A stretch of DNA of 8,626 nucleotides from an uncultured Collinsella sp. (GCA_958372035.1 CATXML010000042.1:1-8626), one strand, 5' to 3'. Positions 1 to 6,809 are shown, counted from the stretch's first letter. Notes: generated from the letters alone by a model not told the origin. Translations and numbers: made by a program.

Positions 1-1163
1 GCACGTATGGCCATAACATCGTCCGCCCGTTCCTATTTGGCCTTTTGCCCGACAGTCAAGAGCAGCGTCGCGCTATTGCCGCCGAGCATGACGTTGCATC
101 CAACAACCCCGTCGCCCTCTTGTGCCATATCGGTCTTGACTGCGCGGGGGCCGTTCAGTTTTGTCGAACCGATCAATTAGACGCCGTCCGTGGCAGGGTC
201 TCCGCATACCGCCCGCTTACCAATTCTCAAATCGCTCACAAGCTTAAAGCAATTCGCGATGACGAAAGAGAGACATGGATGGGCTCCAACGAAAGCTGGT
301 CCCTGGGCGGCAACCAAGGCAAATTTGCACTAGCTTGGCATGATGGCCAATGGTACGAATGTCTAGGGTCATCCCCCACTACCCATATCTTCAAAAATGG
401 TGTCGTCGGGTTCAAACATCAGGCCTTAAACGAATTCGTCTGCATGAAAACGGCTCGGCGTGTTGGCATTACAACTGCCAACGTCTCCTATTGCACATTT
501 GAAGACGAAGCCGCACTCGTCGTTGAACGGTACGACAGAATGGTCAATAACAGCGGAAGTATCGAAAGGCTGCATCAGGAGGACTTTTGCCAGGCGCTCG
601 GTGTATTGCCAAGCCAGAAATACACCGCCGACGGAGGACCGACTACACGAGACATCCAAGAACGACTGATTAACACAGTCCCCCACCACATGAATCTTGT
701 GCTTTTTACCTATATGTTGTTCTATAACGCCATTATCGGAGCGCCTGACGCACACGCTAAAAACTACTCGCTCATCCTAGGCAAAGGCACAAACGCGGCA
801 CTCGCACCCATGTACGATGTCGCATCGGGCTTGGCGTATGAGAGCATGCGACGTCGGGCACGCCTTGCTATGAGCGTTGGCGGCGAAAATCGTGTGGGAC
901 GCATCGGTCCAGGTGCTATCCGCCGATACCACGGTATGGGCGATCCCGCGCTGGAGGCGACGCTCACCGATGCCGGGCTATCCGAGAAGTTTTGCTTTGC
1001 GACCATGATGGACCTCGCCTACGAGGTGCCCATTTGCATGGAAGAGGTCATGGACGAATACGCCGACCTGCCCGGCATGGCGGACCTGCGCGAGCATATG
1101 CTCGGCCCCGTCCGCGAAAACTGCCAGCACACCCTCGACCTCATCAAGGCGAATATGGGCTAG
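1..1163 (+). CDS. hipA: HipA-type serine/threonine kinase toxin, 5' end missing
   Basis: The reading frame is open from base 3 to the TAG at 1161-1163, giving 386 visible residues. A TTG at 45 could serve as a start, but the frame upstream of it already encodes HipA-like sequence (YGHNIVRPFLFGLLPD), so the true start lies outside the window. HipA toxins phosphorylate glutamyl-tRNA synthetase and induce dormancy; they are usually paired with a DNA-binding HipB encoded just upstream, which is not visible here. Kinase motifs are recognisable: SLGGNQGK (nt 300-323), matching the S-x-x-G-x-x-x-K loop of E. coli HipA that carries autophosphorylated Ser150; PDAHAKNYS (nt 744-770) with the catalytic Asp at 747-749 and Asn at 762-764; and MYDVAS (nt 810-827) with the metal-binding Asp at 816-818. 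Also typical is EDFCQALGVLPSQKY. The first half looks more AT-rich than clpC, which may mean transfer. The family call is firm; the substrate is inferred. Confidence 0.9.
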   Translation, partial: TYGHNIVRPFLFGLLPDSQEQRRAIAAEHDVASNNPVALLCHIGLDCAGAVQFCRTDQLDAVRGRVSAYRPLTNSQIAHKLKAIRDDERETWMGSNESWSLGGNQGKFALAWHDGQWYECLGSSPTTHIFKNGVVGFKHQALNEFVCMKTARRVGITTANVSYCTFEDEAALVVERYDRMVNNSGSIERLHQEDFCQALGVLPSQKYTADGGPTTRDIQERLINTVPHHMNLVLFTYMLFYNAIIGAPDAHAKNYSLILGKGTNAALAPMYDVASGLAYESMRRRARLAMSVGGENRVGRIGPGAIRRYHGMGDPALEATLTDAGLSEKFCFATMMDLAYEVPICMEEVMDEYADLPGMADLREHMLGPVRENCQHTLDLIKANMG

Positions 1164-1194
1164 ACGCCAATCAATTTCCCATTTCTTAAAAGAA

Positions 1195-1235
1195 GAGAGG
1201 GAGCGCCCGTCGTAAAAGCTCGGGTGCCCCCTCTC
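1195..1235. terminator. Hairpin terminator between convergent hipA and pepD
   Basis: A 15-bp stem (1195-1209 with 1221-1235) closes an 11-base loop. There is one A-C mismatch (1202/1228) and one G-T pair (1205/1225) on the plus strand; on the minus strand these become a wobble and a mismatch respectively. It lies 31 bases after the hipA stop and 55 bases after the pepD stop. On the minus strand the stem is followed almost at once by TTCTTTT, so it fits best as the pepD terminator. On the plus strand the tail is ATAATGTCATTT, a weaker signal, but the hairpin may serve both genes. The rest of 1164-1290 shows no gene. Confidence 0.75.
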
Positions 1236-1290
1236 ATAATGTCATTTGCAATCCACTAGCACGTGGCTCGGACTGCTGCTAGCGCAACCT

Positions 1291-2748
1291 TTACGCAGCG
1301 AGGCGCTTGAGGACATCGATGAGCAGCTCGTAGAAGCGCTCGGCAGAAGCGAGCTCCATGCTCTCGTCCGGAGTGTGGACATCGGAGAGCGTCGGGCCCA
1401 CGGCGATGGCGTCCAGGCCGTGCAGGGCCTCGGCAAACAGGCCGCACTCAAGGCCGGCGTGAATGGACTCGATGCGCAGCTCGGAGCCAAAGAGCTCGCG
1501 ATAGCTCTCGACAAAGACGTCGCGGACCGGCGAATGCTCGGCATAGCTCCAGCCGGGATACTCGAACTCAAACTTGGCGTCGAAGCCCAGGACATCGGCC
1601 AGCGTCTGCAGGCGGTCCTTGAACTCGTTCTGCAGCGAGGTGATCGAGGAGCGCGGGGACAGCATGATCTTGACCTCGTCATCAGAAGTGGCAACCACAC
1701 CGATATTGGAGGAAACCTCGACGGAGCCGTCGGTGGCGACGTTGCGGCGGATCACGCCGTTAGGGGCAAGACGCAGGGCGCGGATGAGGGCGAGCGCGGA
1801 CTTCTGGTCCATGGCCTCGACCTCAGCGTTGTCGGCAATCTCGACGGTGCAGGTAAAGCCGGGGTCGAAGACCTCGAGCTCGGCGGTGACGTCGGCGATG
1901 ATGCCCTTGGCGACCTGAGCCGCGGCTTCGGCCGCAGCGTGATCGGCATAGACCAGAACTGCCTTGCACTCACGGTTGATGGCGTTGTCCTTGGTGCCGC
2001 CGTTGAAGCTGACGATGGCGGGCTCGCCGGCAACCATCAGGCGATCGATGATGCGGGCCATGATGAGGTTGCCGTTGCCGCGCTCCAGGTGGATATCGCT
2101 GCCGGAGTGACCGCCCAGCAGGCCGGAGATGTCGAGCGTGAGGGTGCTACCGGTCTTGTGCTCACGCGCGATCGGGCAGGTGTAGGTAACGACGACGCCG
2201 CCGGCGCAGCTGACGGTGGCAACGCCCTCTTCCTCGGAGTCAAGGTTAATCATGGTGCGGGCGCTAATCTGGGACTTGTCGAGCGTCTCGGCGCCGACCA
2301 GGCCAGTCTCCTCGTCGGTGGTGAATACGCACTCGAGGGCGGGGTGAACGATCGAATCATCGTTGAGCACGGTAAGCATAAGCGCGACGGCGATGCCGTT
2401 GTCGGCGCCCAGAGTGGTGCCGTTGGCGGTAAGGACACCGTCCTTGACGACCAGGTCGATACCATCGGTCGTAAAGTCGTGCTCAACGGAGCCCAACTTG
2501 TCGCACACCATGTCGATATGGCCCTGCAACATCACGGTCGGGGCATTCTCGGCACCGGCAGATGCGGGCTTGCGAATGATGACGTTGTAGACCTCGTCCT
2601 GGTATACGTCAAGGCCGCGCTCCTTAGCAAACGCAACCAGGAAATCGCTAATGCCCTTCTCGTTGCCAGACCCACGGGGGATCGCGCTGATCTCCTCAAA
2701 GAAATGGAACAGCTGGGCGGGTTCGTAGCCAGTAATCTTGTAGTCCAT
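1291..2748 (-). CDS. pepD: Aminoacyl-histidine dipeptidase (PepD, peptidase family M20C)
   Basis: A cytosolic dizinc peptidase that hydrolyses Xaa-His and other unblocked dipeptides, acting late in peptide breakdown. The protein has 485 residues, the same length as E. coli PepD. M20 motifs appear in order: GHIDMVCDK with metal ligands His77 and Asp79, GADNG with bridging Asp116, TTDEETG with the catalytic and ligand pair Glu146/Glu147, LDSEEEG with Asp170, IHAGLECG with His430, and DVHTPDE with the last ligand His458. The central part (about 190-390) would be the lid/dimerisation domain. The frame stays open upstream to an ATG at 2853, but the start at 2748 is preferred: it gives the family N-terminus MDYKITGYEPAQLFHFFEEI and has AAGGAGG four bases upstream, whereas the extra 35 residues do not resemble the family. 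The gene is convergent with hipA and probably transcribed separately from the toxin-antitoxin operon 148 bp upstream. No convincing promoter was found; TATACA near 2780-2785 (minus strand) is a weak -10 candidate. Confidence 0.95.
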   Translation of the reverse strand: MDYKITGYEPAQLFHFFEEISAIPRGSGNEKGISDFLVAFAKERGLDVYQDEVYNVIIRKPASAGAENAPTVMLQGHIDMVCDKLGSVEHDFTTDGIDLVVKDGVLTANGTTLGADNGIAVALMLTVLNDDSIVHPALECVFTTDEETGLVGAETLDKSQISARTMINLDSEEEGVATVSCAGGVVVTYTCPIAREHKTGSTLTLDISGLLGGHSGSDIHLERGNGNLIMARIIDRLMVAGEPAIVSFNGGTKDNAINRECKAVLVYADHAAAEAAAQVAKGIIADVTAELEVFDPGFTCTVEIADNAEVEAMDQKSALALIRALRLAPNGVIRRNVATDGSVEVSSNIGVVATSDDEVKIMLSPRSSITSLQNEFKDRLQTLADVLGFDAKFEFEYPGWSYAEHSPVRDVFVESYRELFGSELRIESIHAGLECGLFAEALHGLDAIAVGPTLSDVHTPDESMELASAERFYELLIDVLKRLAA

Positions 2749-2752
2749 GGTG

Positions 2753-2759
2753 CCTCCTT
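2753..2759 (-). promoter_or_regulatory. Ribosome binding site deciding the pepD start
   Basis: The minus strand reads AAGGAGG, four bases before the ATG at 2748. It is a near-perfect Shine-Dalgarno sequence and is the main reason for choosing 2748 over the upstream in-frame ATG at 2853. Confidence 0.8.
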
Positions 2760-2833
2760 GGCGCAACTGGTTAGACAGTAAGATATGCGACTTGTATATT
2801 CCCAGACTTTGCGTGCATAAACCAGTCGAAAAC

Positions 2834-2857
2834 GCCGAGCGCCCTTGCATCATCGGC
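2834..2857 (-). terminator. Weak terminator candidate after the toxin operon
   Basis: On the minus strand GCCGA (2853-2857) can pair with TCGGC (2834-2838) around a 14-base loop, followed directly by GTTTTC. It lies 40 bases after the PIN toxin stop codon and before pepD. The stem is only five pairs, so this may be a chance match. The rest of the 148-bp gap (2749-2896) shows no gene. Confidence 0.3.
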
Positions 2858-2876
2858 TAACGGTGAGGAAACGCCA

Positions 2877-2892
2877 CTTTATCAAGATAAAG
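2877..2892. repeat. Short perfect inverted repeat after the PIN gene
   Basis: CTTTATC-AA-GATAAAG is a 7-bp perfect inverted repeat with a 2-base centre, four bases beyond the toxin stop codon. As minus-strand RNA it would form a small hairpin capped by CUUG, a tetraloop sequence known to be stable. It has no following T-run, so it is not a standard terminator by itself; it could be a 3' end structure or a protein site. Confidence 0.4.
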
Positions 2893-2896
2893 CAGC

Positions 2897-3418
2897 TTAG
2901 ACGGGCCATACCGAAGGGACGTTGGACCCTTCAATCAACCTCAACGCCTGTTGAACGTTAATGCATACACCATTGGTATGTTTAATAAGATTCTTGTCCT
3001 CCGTCACGACATAATCGGCATCAATGCGATTGGCGACGCCCAGCATCAGGTCGTCCTCAAAGTCATTGTGGTGGTACTTGAACACAAAGGAGTCGAAGAC
3101 CTCGTCTGCACCGACCGGGGCGATGAGGGCTAGCTCGCGCATCTGTCGAACGCATGCCCAGGCCGTTTCGTCTGCCGCCGCAATGGCGTTATCGCTCAGC
3201 GAGCCAGTCTTTCTTCGGCACTCCTGCTTAATTGCCGCCGAGACAAGATATGAAACGTCTTTGACCGAAAGCGACGAGGCAAACAGGGCAATCCGCTCCG
3301 AGGCGTCGGCAATCTCGATCAGATGGACGACATTTGCCGTACGGTCGGACCTGCCAGAAAAATAATCCATCCATACGTTGGTATCGATTAACAGCTTGAA
3401 GACGCCTTCTGTGCTCAT
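2897..3418 (-). CDS. PIN-domain toxin (putative ribonuclease) of a type II toxin-antitoxin pair
   Basis: A 173-residue PIN-fold protein. PIN toxins are metal-dependent RNases that cut tRNA, rRNA or mRNA when freed from their antitoxin. The N-terminus carries LLIDTNVWMDYF with the first active-site Asp at residue 12. The C-terminal motif is NDFEDDLMLGVANRIDADYV followed by VTEDKNL; acidic residues Asp119, Glu121, Asp122, Asp123 and Asp141 are candidates for the remaining metal ligands. The mid-protein motif reads SSLSVKDVSYLV, as in the PIN_3-like branch and not classical VapC, so the second acid is less clear. I chose the ATG at 3418, which overlaps the antitoxin stop as ATGA; an in-frame GTG at 3430 would add four residues. 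The overlap implies translational coupling with the antitoxin. The RNA target cannot be read from the sequence. Confidence 0.85.
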   Translation of the reverse strand: MSTEGVFKLLIDTNVWMDYFSGRSDRTANVVHLIEIADASERIALFASSLSVKDVSYLVSAAIKQECRRKTGSLSDNAIAAADETAWACVRQMRELALIAPVGADEVFDSFVFKYHHNDFEDDLMLGVANRIDADYVVTEDKNLIKHTNGVCINVQQALRLIEGSNVPSVWPV

Positions 3419-3774
3419 AGTTCCACCCACTCGGGATAGCGCTCCGCCATGGCCTCCTCATAGAGGTCGTCATAGTCTCCCGAGAACTCAGGGATGGGGA
3501 TACCGTATTTGAGGCACGAATCGCGAACGATATGGCTGCCTTGCGCGGCCCTTGACTCCATGCGCCGGGGCTCCACTCCGTCAGAAACCGGAGCCGCCGC
3601 GTCTCCCTTCGAGGGCATGCGTCCGTTAACGACCAGATACTCCCAAAGTGTCCGAACGGCTTGTGACGGCGTCATGCCAATATGAGTCAGGACGGCGTCT
3701 CCCGCCTCTTTGAGCTGGCGATCTATACGCACGTTCATCTGAACTGGCCGCGTGTCGAGTATTGACGTAGGCAT
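3415..3774 (-). CDS. RelB/DinJ-type ribbon-helix-helix antitoxin
   Basis: A 119-residue protein, first gene of the toxin-antitoxin operon. Residues 11-18 (VQMNVRID) form the expected DNA-binding beta strand. The two following helices (about 19-33 and 35-54) contain TPSQAVRTLWEYLVVNGRMP, typical of the RelB/DinJ family. The middle (about 55-80) is polar and probably flexible, and the C-terminus (about 84-119, rich in Asp, Glu and Tyr) would wrap the toxin. Antitoxins of this fold bind the toxin and repress their own promoter. The start is supported by AAAGGAG five bases upstream, and the stop overlaps the PIN gene start. The family usually partners RelE/YafQ-type toxins, so the PIN partner is notable. 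Confidence 0.85.
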   Translation of the reverse strand: MPTSILDTRPVQMNVRIDRQLKEAGDAVLTHIGMTPSQAVRTLWEYLVVNGRMPSKGDAAAPVSDGVEPRRMESRAAQGSHIVRDSCLKYGIPIPEFSGDYDDLYEEAMAERYPEWVEL

Positions 3775-3779
3775 ATCAG

Positions 3780-3786
3780 CTCCTTT
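3780..3786 (-). promoter_or_regulatory. Ribosome binding site of the antitoxin gene
   Basis: The minus strand reads AAAGGAG, five bases before the ATG at 3774. It shares one base with the operator arm, so bound repressor or the hairpin in the leader could also hinder ribosome loading. Confidence 0.75.
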
Positions 3787-3816
3787 GCTATACTATATCT
3801 CGATTTTAGTATAGCA
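3786..3816 (-). promoter_or_regulatory. Promoter and probable autoregulatory operator of the toxin-antitoxin operon
   Basis: A perfect 10-bp inverted repeat, TGCTATACTA (3786-3795) and TAGTATAGCA (3807-3816), separated by 11 bases. Read on the minus strand, the upstream arm contains TGCTATACT, an extended -10 element (TGn plus TATACT, five of six consensus bases). Transcription would start near 3801, inside the spacer, giving a leader of about 27 bases. The downstream arm abuts the Shine-Dalgarno AAAGGAG. A repressor bound to both arms would cover the -10 element, start point and ribosome-site boundary, as expected for autoregulation by the ribbon-helix-helix antitoxin. No good -35 hexamer is seen, which fits an extended -10 promoter. 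The symmetry also gives an extended -10 on the plus strand, with nothing coding downstream. Confidence 0.7.
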
Positions 3817-3846
3817 CAGCAGATTGAAGCGCATTTCAATGGAAAT

Positions 3847-3875
3847 GGGGGCGCTTCCTTATCGGAAACGCCCCC
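3847..3875 (-). terminator. Hairpin terminator of clpC
   Basis: A 12-bp GC-rich stem with one mismatch (3847-3858 with 3864-3875, core GGGGGCG/CGCCCCC) and a 5-base loop, 23 bases after the clpC stop. The minus-strand tail is ATTTCCATT, a poor T-run, so termination may be partial or need Rho. It separates clpC from the toxin-antitoxin promoter about 30 bases further on. Confidence 0.65.
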
Positions 3876-3898
3876 GTTATACAAGGTATGTTTAATCC

Positions 3899-6541
3899 CT
3901 ACAGCGCACCAGAGCCGGCTTGCATCATGCCGCCGGGGCCCGAGGTCACGCCGCCGCTCACGGGCGCGGCGTTGCCAGTGCGCGGTGCCGCCGGGGCGGT
4001 ATCACCACCGAGCGTGCCCGCCGGACGCGGTGCCGGGATCTCGCCCGTGCCGTGGCTAAAGACAAACTTGCCATCGGCCACGTCGCACAGGACGGTATCG
4101 CCCTCGCCCCACTCGCCGGCCAGCAGCTCCTCGGACAGCGGGTCCTCGATGAGCTTTTGAATAGCACGGCGCAGCGGACGCGCACCGTTGGTGAGGTCGG
4201 TGCCCTCGGCCACGATCTTGTCATAGGCCGCATCGGTGAGCTTGATGTTCATGCCGTTGGCAATCAGACGCTGGCGCAGGTCGTCCACCAGCAGGTGCGC
4301 GATCTTGGTGAGATTCTCGCCCGAGAGCTTCTGGAACACCACGATGTCGTCGATACGGTTGAGCAGCTCGGGGCGGAACAGGCGCTTGAGCTCGCCCATC
4401 GCGCGACCACGGATCTCACTCGACGTGAGACCCTGCTCGCCGGTGGTGCCAAAGCCCACGCTCGCATCCTGCGCAATCTCGCGGGCGCCCACATTGGACG
4501 TCATGATGATCACGGTGTTGCGGAAGTCGACCGTCTTGCCCTGGCTATCGGTCAGGCGGCCCTCCTCCAGCACCTGCAGCAAGATGTTGAAGATATCGGG
4601 GTGCGCCTTCTCGATCTCGTCGAACAGCACGACCGAGTACGGGTGGCGACGAACGGCCTTGGTGAGCTGGCCGCCCTCGTCGTGACCGACGTAGCCCGGA
4701 GGGCTACCGATGAGCTTGGAGACCTCGAACTCGCTACCGAACTCGGACATGTCGAAGCTGATGAGCGCGTCTTTGCTGCCAAAGAGATACTCGGCGAGCG
4801 TCTTGGCGAGCTCGGTCTTGCCCGTGCCGGTGGGACCCAGGAAGATAAAGCTGCCGCCGGGACGACGCGGGTCCTTGAGCGGCGAGCGGCTGCGGCGCAC
4901 GGCCTTGGCGACGGCCTCGACGGCCTCGTCCTGGCCGATAATGCGGGTCTTGAGCACGCTTTCGGTCTGCAGCAGGCGACGGCTCTCGCTCTCGGTGAGC
5001 GAGGAAACCGGCACGCCAGAGGTCACGGACACGATGTCGGCAATCTGACTCACGTCGATGGTGAGCGGGCTGGCGTCGAGCTCGGCGGTCCAGGCGGCCT
5101 TGGCTTCGGCGAGTTCAATCTCGGCGGCCTTCTGCTGCTCGGTGATCTCGGCGGCCTTGTTCATGTCATCGCTCTCGGTGGCCTCCTGCGCGGCGGCCTT
5201 GAGCTCCTCTATACGATGCTCGGCCTCGCGCACCGGCTCGGGCGCGCGATTCGCGGCGATGCGAGCGCGGGCACCGGCCTCGTCGATGAGGTCGATGGCC
5301 TTATCGGGCAGGAAGCGATCCTGGATGTAGCGGTTGGAAAGGTTCGCGGCGGCCTCGATAGCACCCTGCGTATAGCGCACATGGTGGTGCTCCTCGTAGC
5401 GCGGCTTGAGCGCGGTCAGGATCTTGACCGTGTCCTCGACGCTCGGCTCCTCGACATCGATGGTCTGGAAGCGGCGCTCAAAGGCCGGATCTTTAGTGAG
5501 GTACTTACGGAACTCCTCAGCCGTGGTGGCACCAATGATCTGGAAAGCACCGCGCGCGAGCACGGGTTTGAGCATAGAGCTCGCATCGATAGAACCCTCG
5601 GCAGAACCGGCACCGATGATGGTGTGCATCTCGTCGATAAACAGGATGACGTCGTCGGCTTCGGTGGCCTCTTGGATCACGTTCTTGAGGCGCTCCTCAA
5701 ACTCACCGCGATACTTGGCGCCCGCCACGAGGCCCGGCAGGTCGAGCGTCCAGATATTCTGGTTCATGAGGTTCTCGGGCACGTTGCCAGCAGCAATCTG
5801 CTGCGCCAGGCCCTCGACGATAGCCGTCTTGCCCACGCCGGGATCGCCCAAGATAAGCGGATTGTTCTTGGTGCGGCGCGAAAGGATCTCCATCATGCGC
5901 TGGACTTCCTTTTCGCGGCCAATCACGGGATCGAGCTCGCCGTCGCGCGCCTTTTGCGTGAGGTTGGTGGCGAACTGCTTGAGCGTGTCGGTGCCGCCCC
6001 CCTTTTGCTGAGAGGCATCCGAGCCGCTAAAGAACGGCAGGCCCGCACCGGGACGACCAGCGCCAGCGCCAGCGAGCGGACGCTTCTTGTCCTGATCCTT
6101 GGCAGTGAGCTTTTCGATGGCCTTTTTAATGGAAGCAGACGACACGCCCAGGCGCATGAGGATGTCCATGGCCATGCCGTTGCCTTCTTCGACGATGCCG
6201 ATCAGCAAGTGCTCGGTCGAAACGTAGGTCTGGTTGTTCTCGCGTGCCACGCGGAAGGAGCGCTCCATCACGCTAATGACGAGCGGCGTAAAGGCAAGCT
6301 TGGCAGCCTCGGTCTCCTCGCTGGGCTCGGGAACCGTGGTCTGGACCTCTTTGAGGGTATCCATGATGTCGTCGTAGGAGATATCGAGCGAGCGCAGCGC
6401 CTCAGCGGCAATGCCCTCGTCCTCCTTGGCGAGCGCGAGCAACAGATGCTCGGTACCCACCTTATTTGAATGAAGATCGAGCGCCTCCTGCTTGGCCATG
6501 GACATGACCTTGCGCGCGCGATCGGTAAAACGGTCTAACAT
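3899..6541 (-). CDS. clpC: ATP-dependent Clp protease ATP-binding subunit ClpC
   Basis: An 880-residue Hsp100/AAA+ unfoldase that feeds proteins to the ClpP peptidase in the cytosol. Domains in order: two Clp_N repeats (about 1-150); an Ala/Gly/Pro-rich linker (155-185); first AAA+ domain with Walker A GDPGVGKT (232-239), pore loop KYRG (276-279) and Walker B VILFIDE (298-304); a short coiled-coil middle domain (about 430-485), the length typical of ClpC and not the longer ClpB type; second AAA+ domain with Walker A GPTGTGKT (569-576), pore loop GYVG (616-619) and Walker B VVLFDE (637-642); the ClpP-binding loop VGF (695-697); and a low-complexity tail (831-880). The ATG at 6541 has AGAGGA six bases upstream. 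No ctsR, mcsA or mcsB genes adjoin it, and no CIRCE, HAIR or CtsR-type operator was seen upstream. It is preceded by a 299-bp non-coding stretch, so it is probably transcribed alone. Confidence 0.97.
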   Translation of the reverse strand: MLDRFTDRARKVMSMAKQEALDLHSNKVGTEHLLLALAKEDEGIAAEALRSLDISYDDIMDTLKEVQTTVPEPSEETEAAKLAFTPLVISVMERSFRVARENNQTYVSTEHLLIGIVEEGNGMAMDILMRLGVSSASIKKAIEKLTAKDQDKKRPLAGAGAGRPGAGLPFFSGSDASQQKGGGTDTLKQFATNLTQKARDGELDPVIGREKEVQRMMEILSRRTKNNPLILGDPGVGKTAIVEGLAQQIAAGNVPENLMNQNIWTLDLPGLVAGAKYRGEFEERLKNVIQEATEADDVILFIDEMHTIIGAGSAEGSIDASSMLKPVLARGAFQIIGATTAEEFRKYLTKDPAFERRFQTIDVEEPSVEDTVKILTALKPRYEEHHHVRYTQGAIEAAANLSNRYIQDRFLPDKAIDLIDEAGARARIAANRAPEPVREAEHRIEELKAAAQEATESDDMNKAAEITEQQKAAEIELAEAKAAWTAELDASPLTIDVSQIADIVSVTSGVPVSSLTESESRRLLQTESVLKTRIIGQDEAVEAVAKAVRRSRSPLKDPRRPGGSFIFLGPTGTGKTELAKTLAEYLFGSKDALISFDMSEFGSEFEVSKLIGSPPGYVGHDEGGQLTKAVRRHPYSVVLFDEIEKAHPDIFNILLQVLEEGRLTDSQGKTVDFRNTVIIMTSNVGAREIAQDASVGFGTTGEQGLTSSEIRGRAMGELKRLFRPELLNRIDDIVVFQKLSGENLTKIAHLLVDDLRQRLIANGMNIKLTDAAYDKIVAEGTDLTNGARPLRRAIQKLIEDPLSEELLAGEWGEGDTVLCDVADGKFVFSHGTGEIPAPRPAGTLGGDTAPAAPRTGNAAPVSGGVTSGPGGMMQAGSGAL

Positions 6542-6578
6542 GCTAGTTCCTCTTAGACGAGCTAGTTTTTTTCAAACG

Positions 6579-6605
6579 CAAAGCGCCACTCGTGGCGGCG
6601 CTTTG
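6579..6605 (-). repeat. Inverted repeat in the clpC leader
   Basis: CAAAGCGCC (6579-6587) and GGCGCTTTG (6597-6605) are perfect 9-bp arms around a 9-base loop; an inner GCCAC/GTGGC pairing is an alternative register. It lies 37-64 bases upstream of the clpC ATG. On the minus strand it is followed by an A-run, not a T-run, so it is not a terminator for upstream transcription. It may be a leader RNA structure or an operator for stress control. Confidence 0.5.
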
Positions 6606-6714
6606 GTCTCTTTACCCATCTGGAGTAGATGTTAATCGCTGGGGCCTGTTCCGCATGCAGCCATACGACAACGTCTACAAAAAAGGAATTGCCAGGTGCG
6701 TCTGCATCGGCCCA

Positions 6715-6755
6715 ACGAGCGTGGATTTTCGGACACCCATTCCACGAGCGTGGAT
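6715..6755 (+). repeat. 12-bp direct repeat within the half-site array
   Basis: ACGAGCGTGGAT occurs at 6715-6726 and again at 6744-6755, a period of 29 bases. Together with the inverted copies TCCACG at 6741-6746 and 6801-6806, the core CGTGGA appears four times in alternating orientation (6720, 6741, 6749, 6801). Confidence 0.65.
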
Positions 6756-6809
6756 AATCTCCCACTTTGAGCCCCCAAACAAGCCCAAAACGGGAGATTA
6801 TCCACGTTC
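6746..6809 (-). repeat. Long palindrome, 24-bp stem as minus-strand RNA
   Basis: Arms 6749-6763 and 6792-6806 are 15-bp perfect inverted repeats (left arm CGTGGATAATCTCCC). The pairing continues inward to 6772/6783 with three A-C oppositions on the plus strand (6764/6791, 6765/6790, 6770/6785). On the minus strand all three become G-U pairs, so minus-strand RNA has 24 unbroken pairs and a 10-base loop. On the plus strand two or three outer pairs (6746-6748 with 6807-6809) can be added. It lies 32 bases past the exporter stop and in its transcription direction. No T-run follows on the minus strand, so a simple Rho-independent terminator is unlikely; a 3' processing or stability element, a REP-like palindrome or a small non-autonomous mobile element are options. 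Confidence 0.7.

Noticed and set aside
1246..2781. A 511-codon open frame on the plus strand opposite pepD
   Set aside because: Same antisense effect. The minus strand encodes PepD with all metal ligands in place.
2749..2853. N-terminal extension of PepD to the ATG at 2853
   Set aside because: The added 35 residues do not look like the family, and the ATG at 2748 has a strong Shine-Dalgarno sequence and gives the usual 485-residue length.
2975..3896. 12-bp direct repeat GGTATGTTTAAT at 2975-2986 and 3885-3896 as possible flanks of the toxin-antitoxin module
   Set aside because: The first copy is inside the PIN gene, so it does not flank the module, and one or two exact 12-bp repeats are expected by chance in a window this size.
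3920..6469. An 849-codon open frame on the plus strand opposite clpC
   Set aside because: It mirrors clpC codons; GC-rich third positions suppress stops on the antisense strand. The product is repetitive, rich in Gly, Leu, Asp and His, and resembles no family, while the minus-strand frame is unmistakably ClpC.
6562..6765. Small 67-codon minus-strand frame upstream of clpC
   Set aside because: It runs through the palindrome and leader repeat, has no good ribosome site and resembles no known protein. Its GDYPRS motif recurs on the opposite strand only because of the palindrome.
6746..6809. The long palindrome as a standard Rho-independent terminator for the exporter
   Set aside because: The minus-strand sequence after the stem has no T-run and the stem is far longer than needed.
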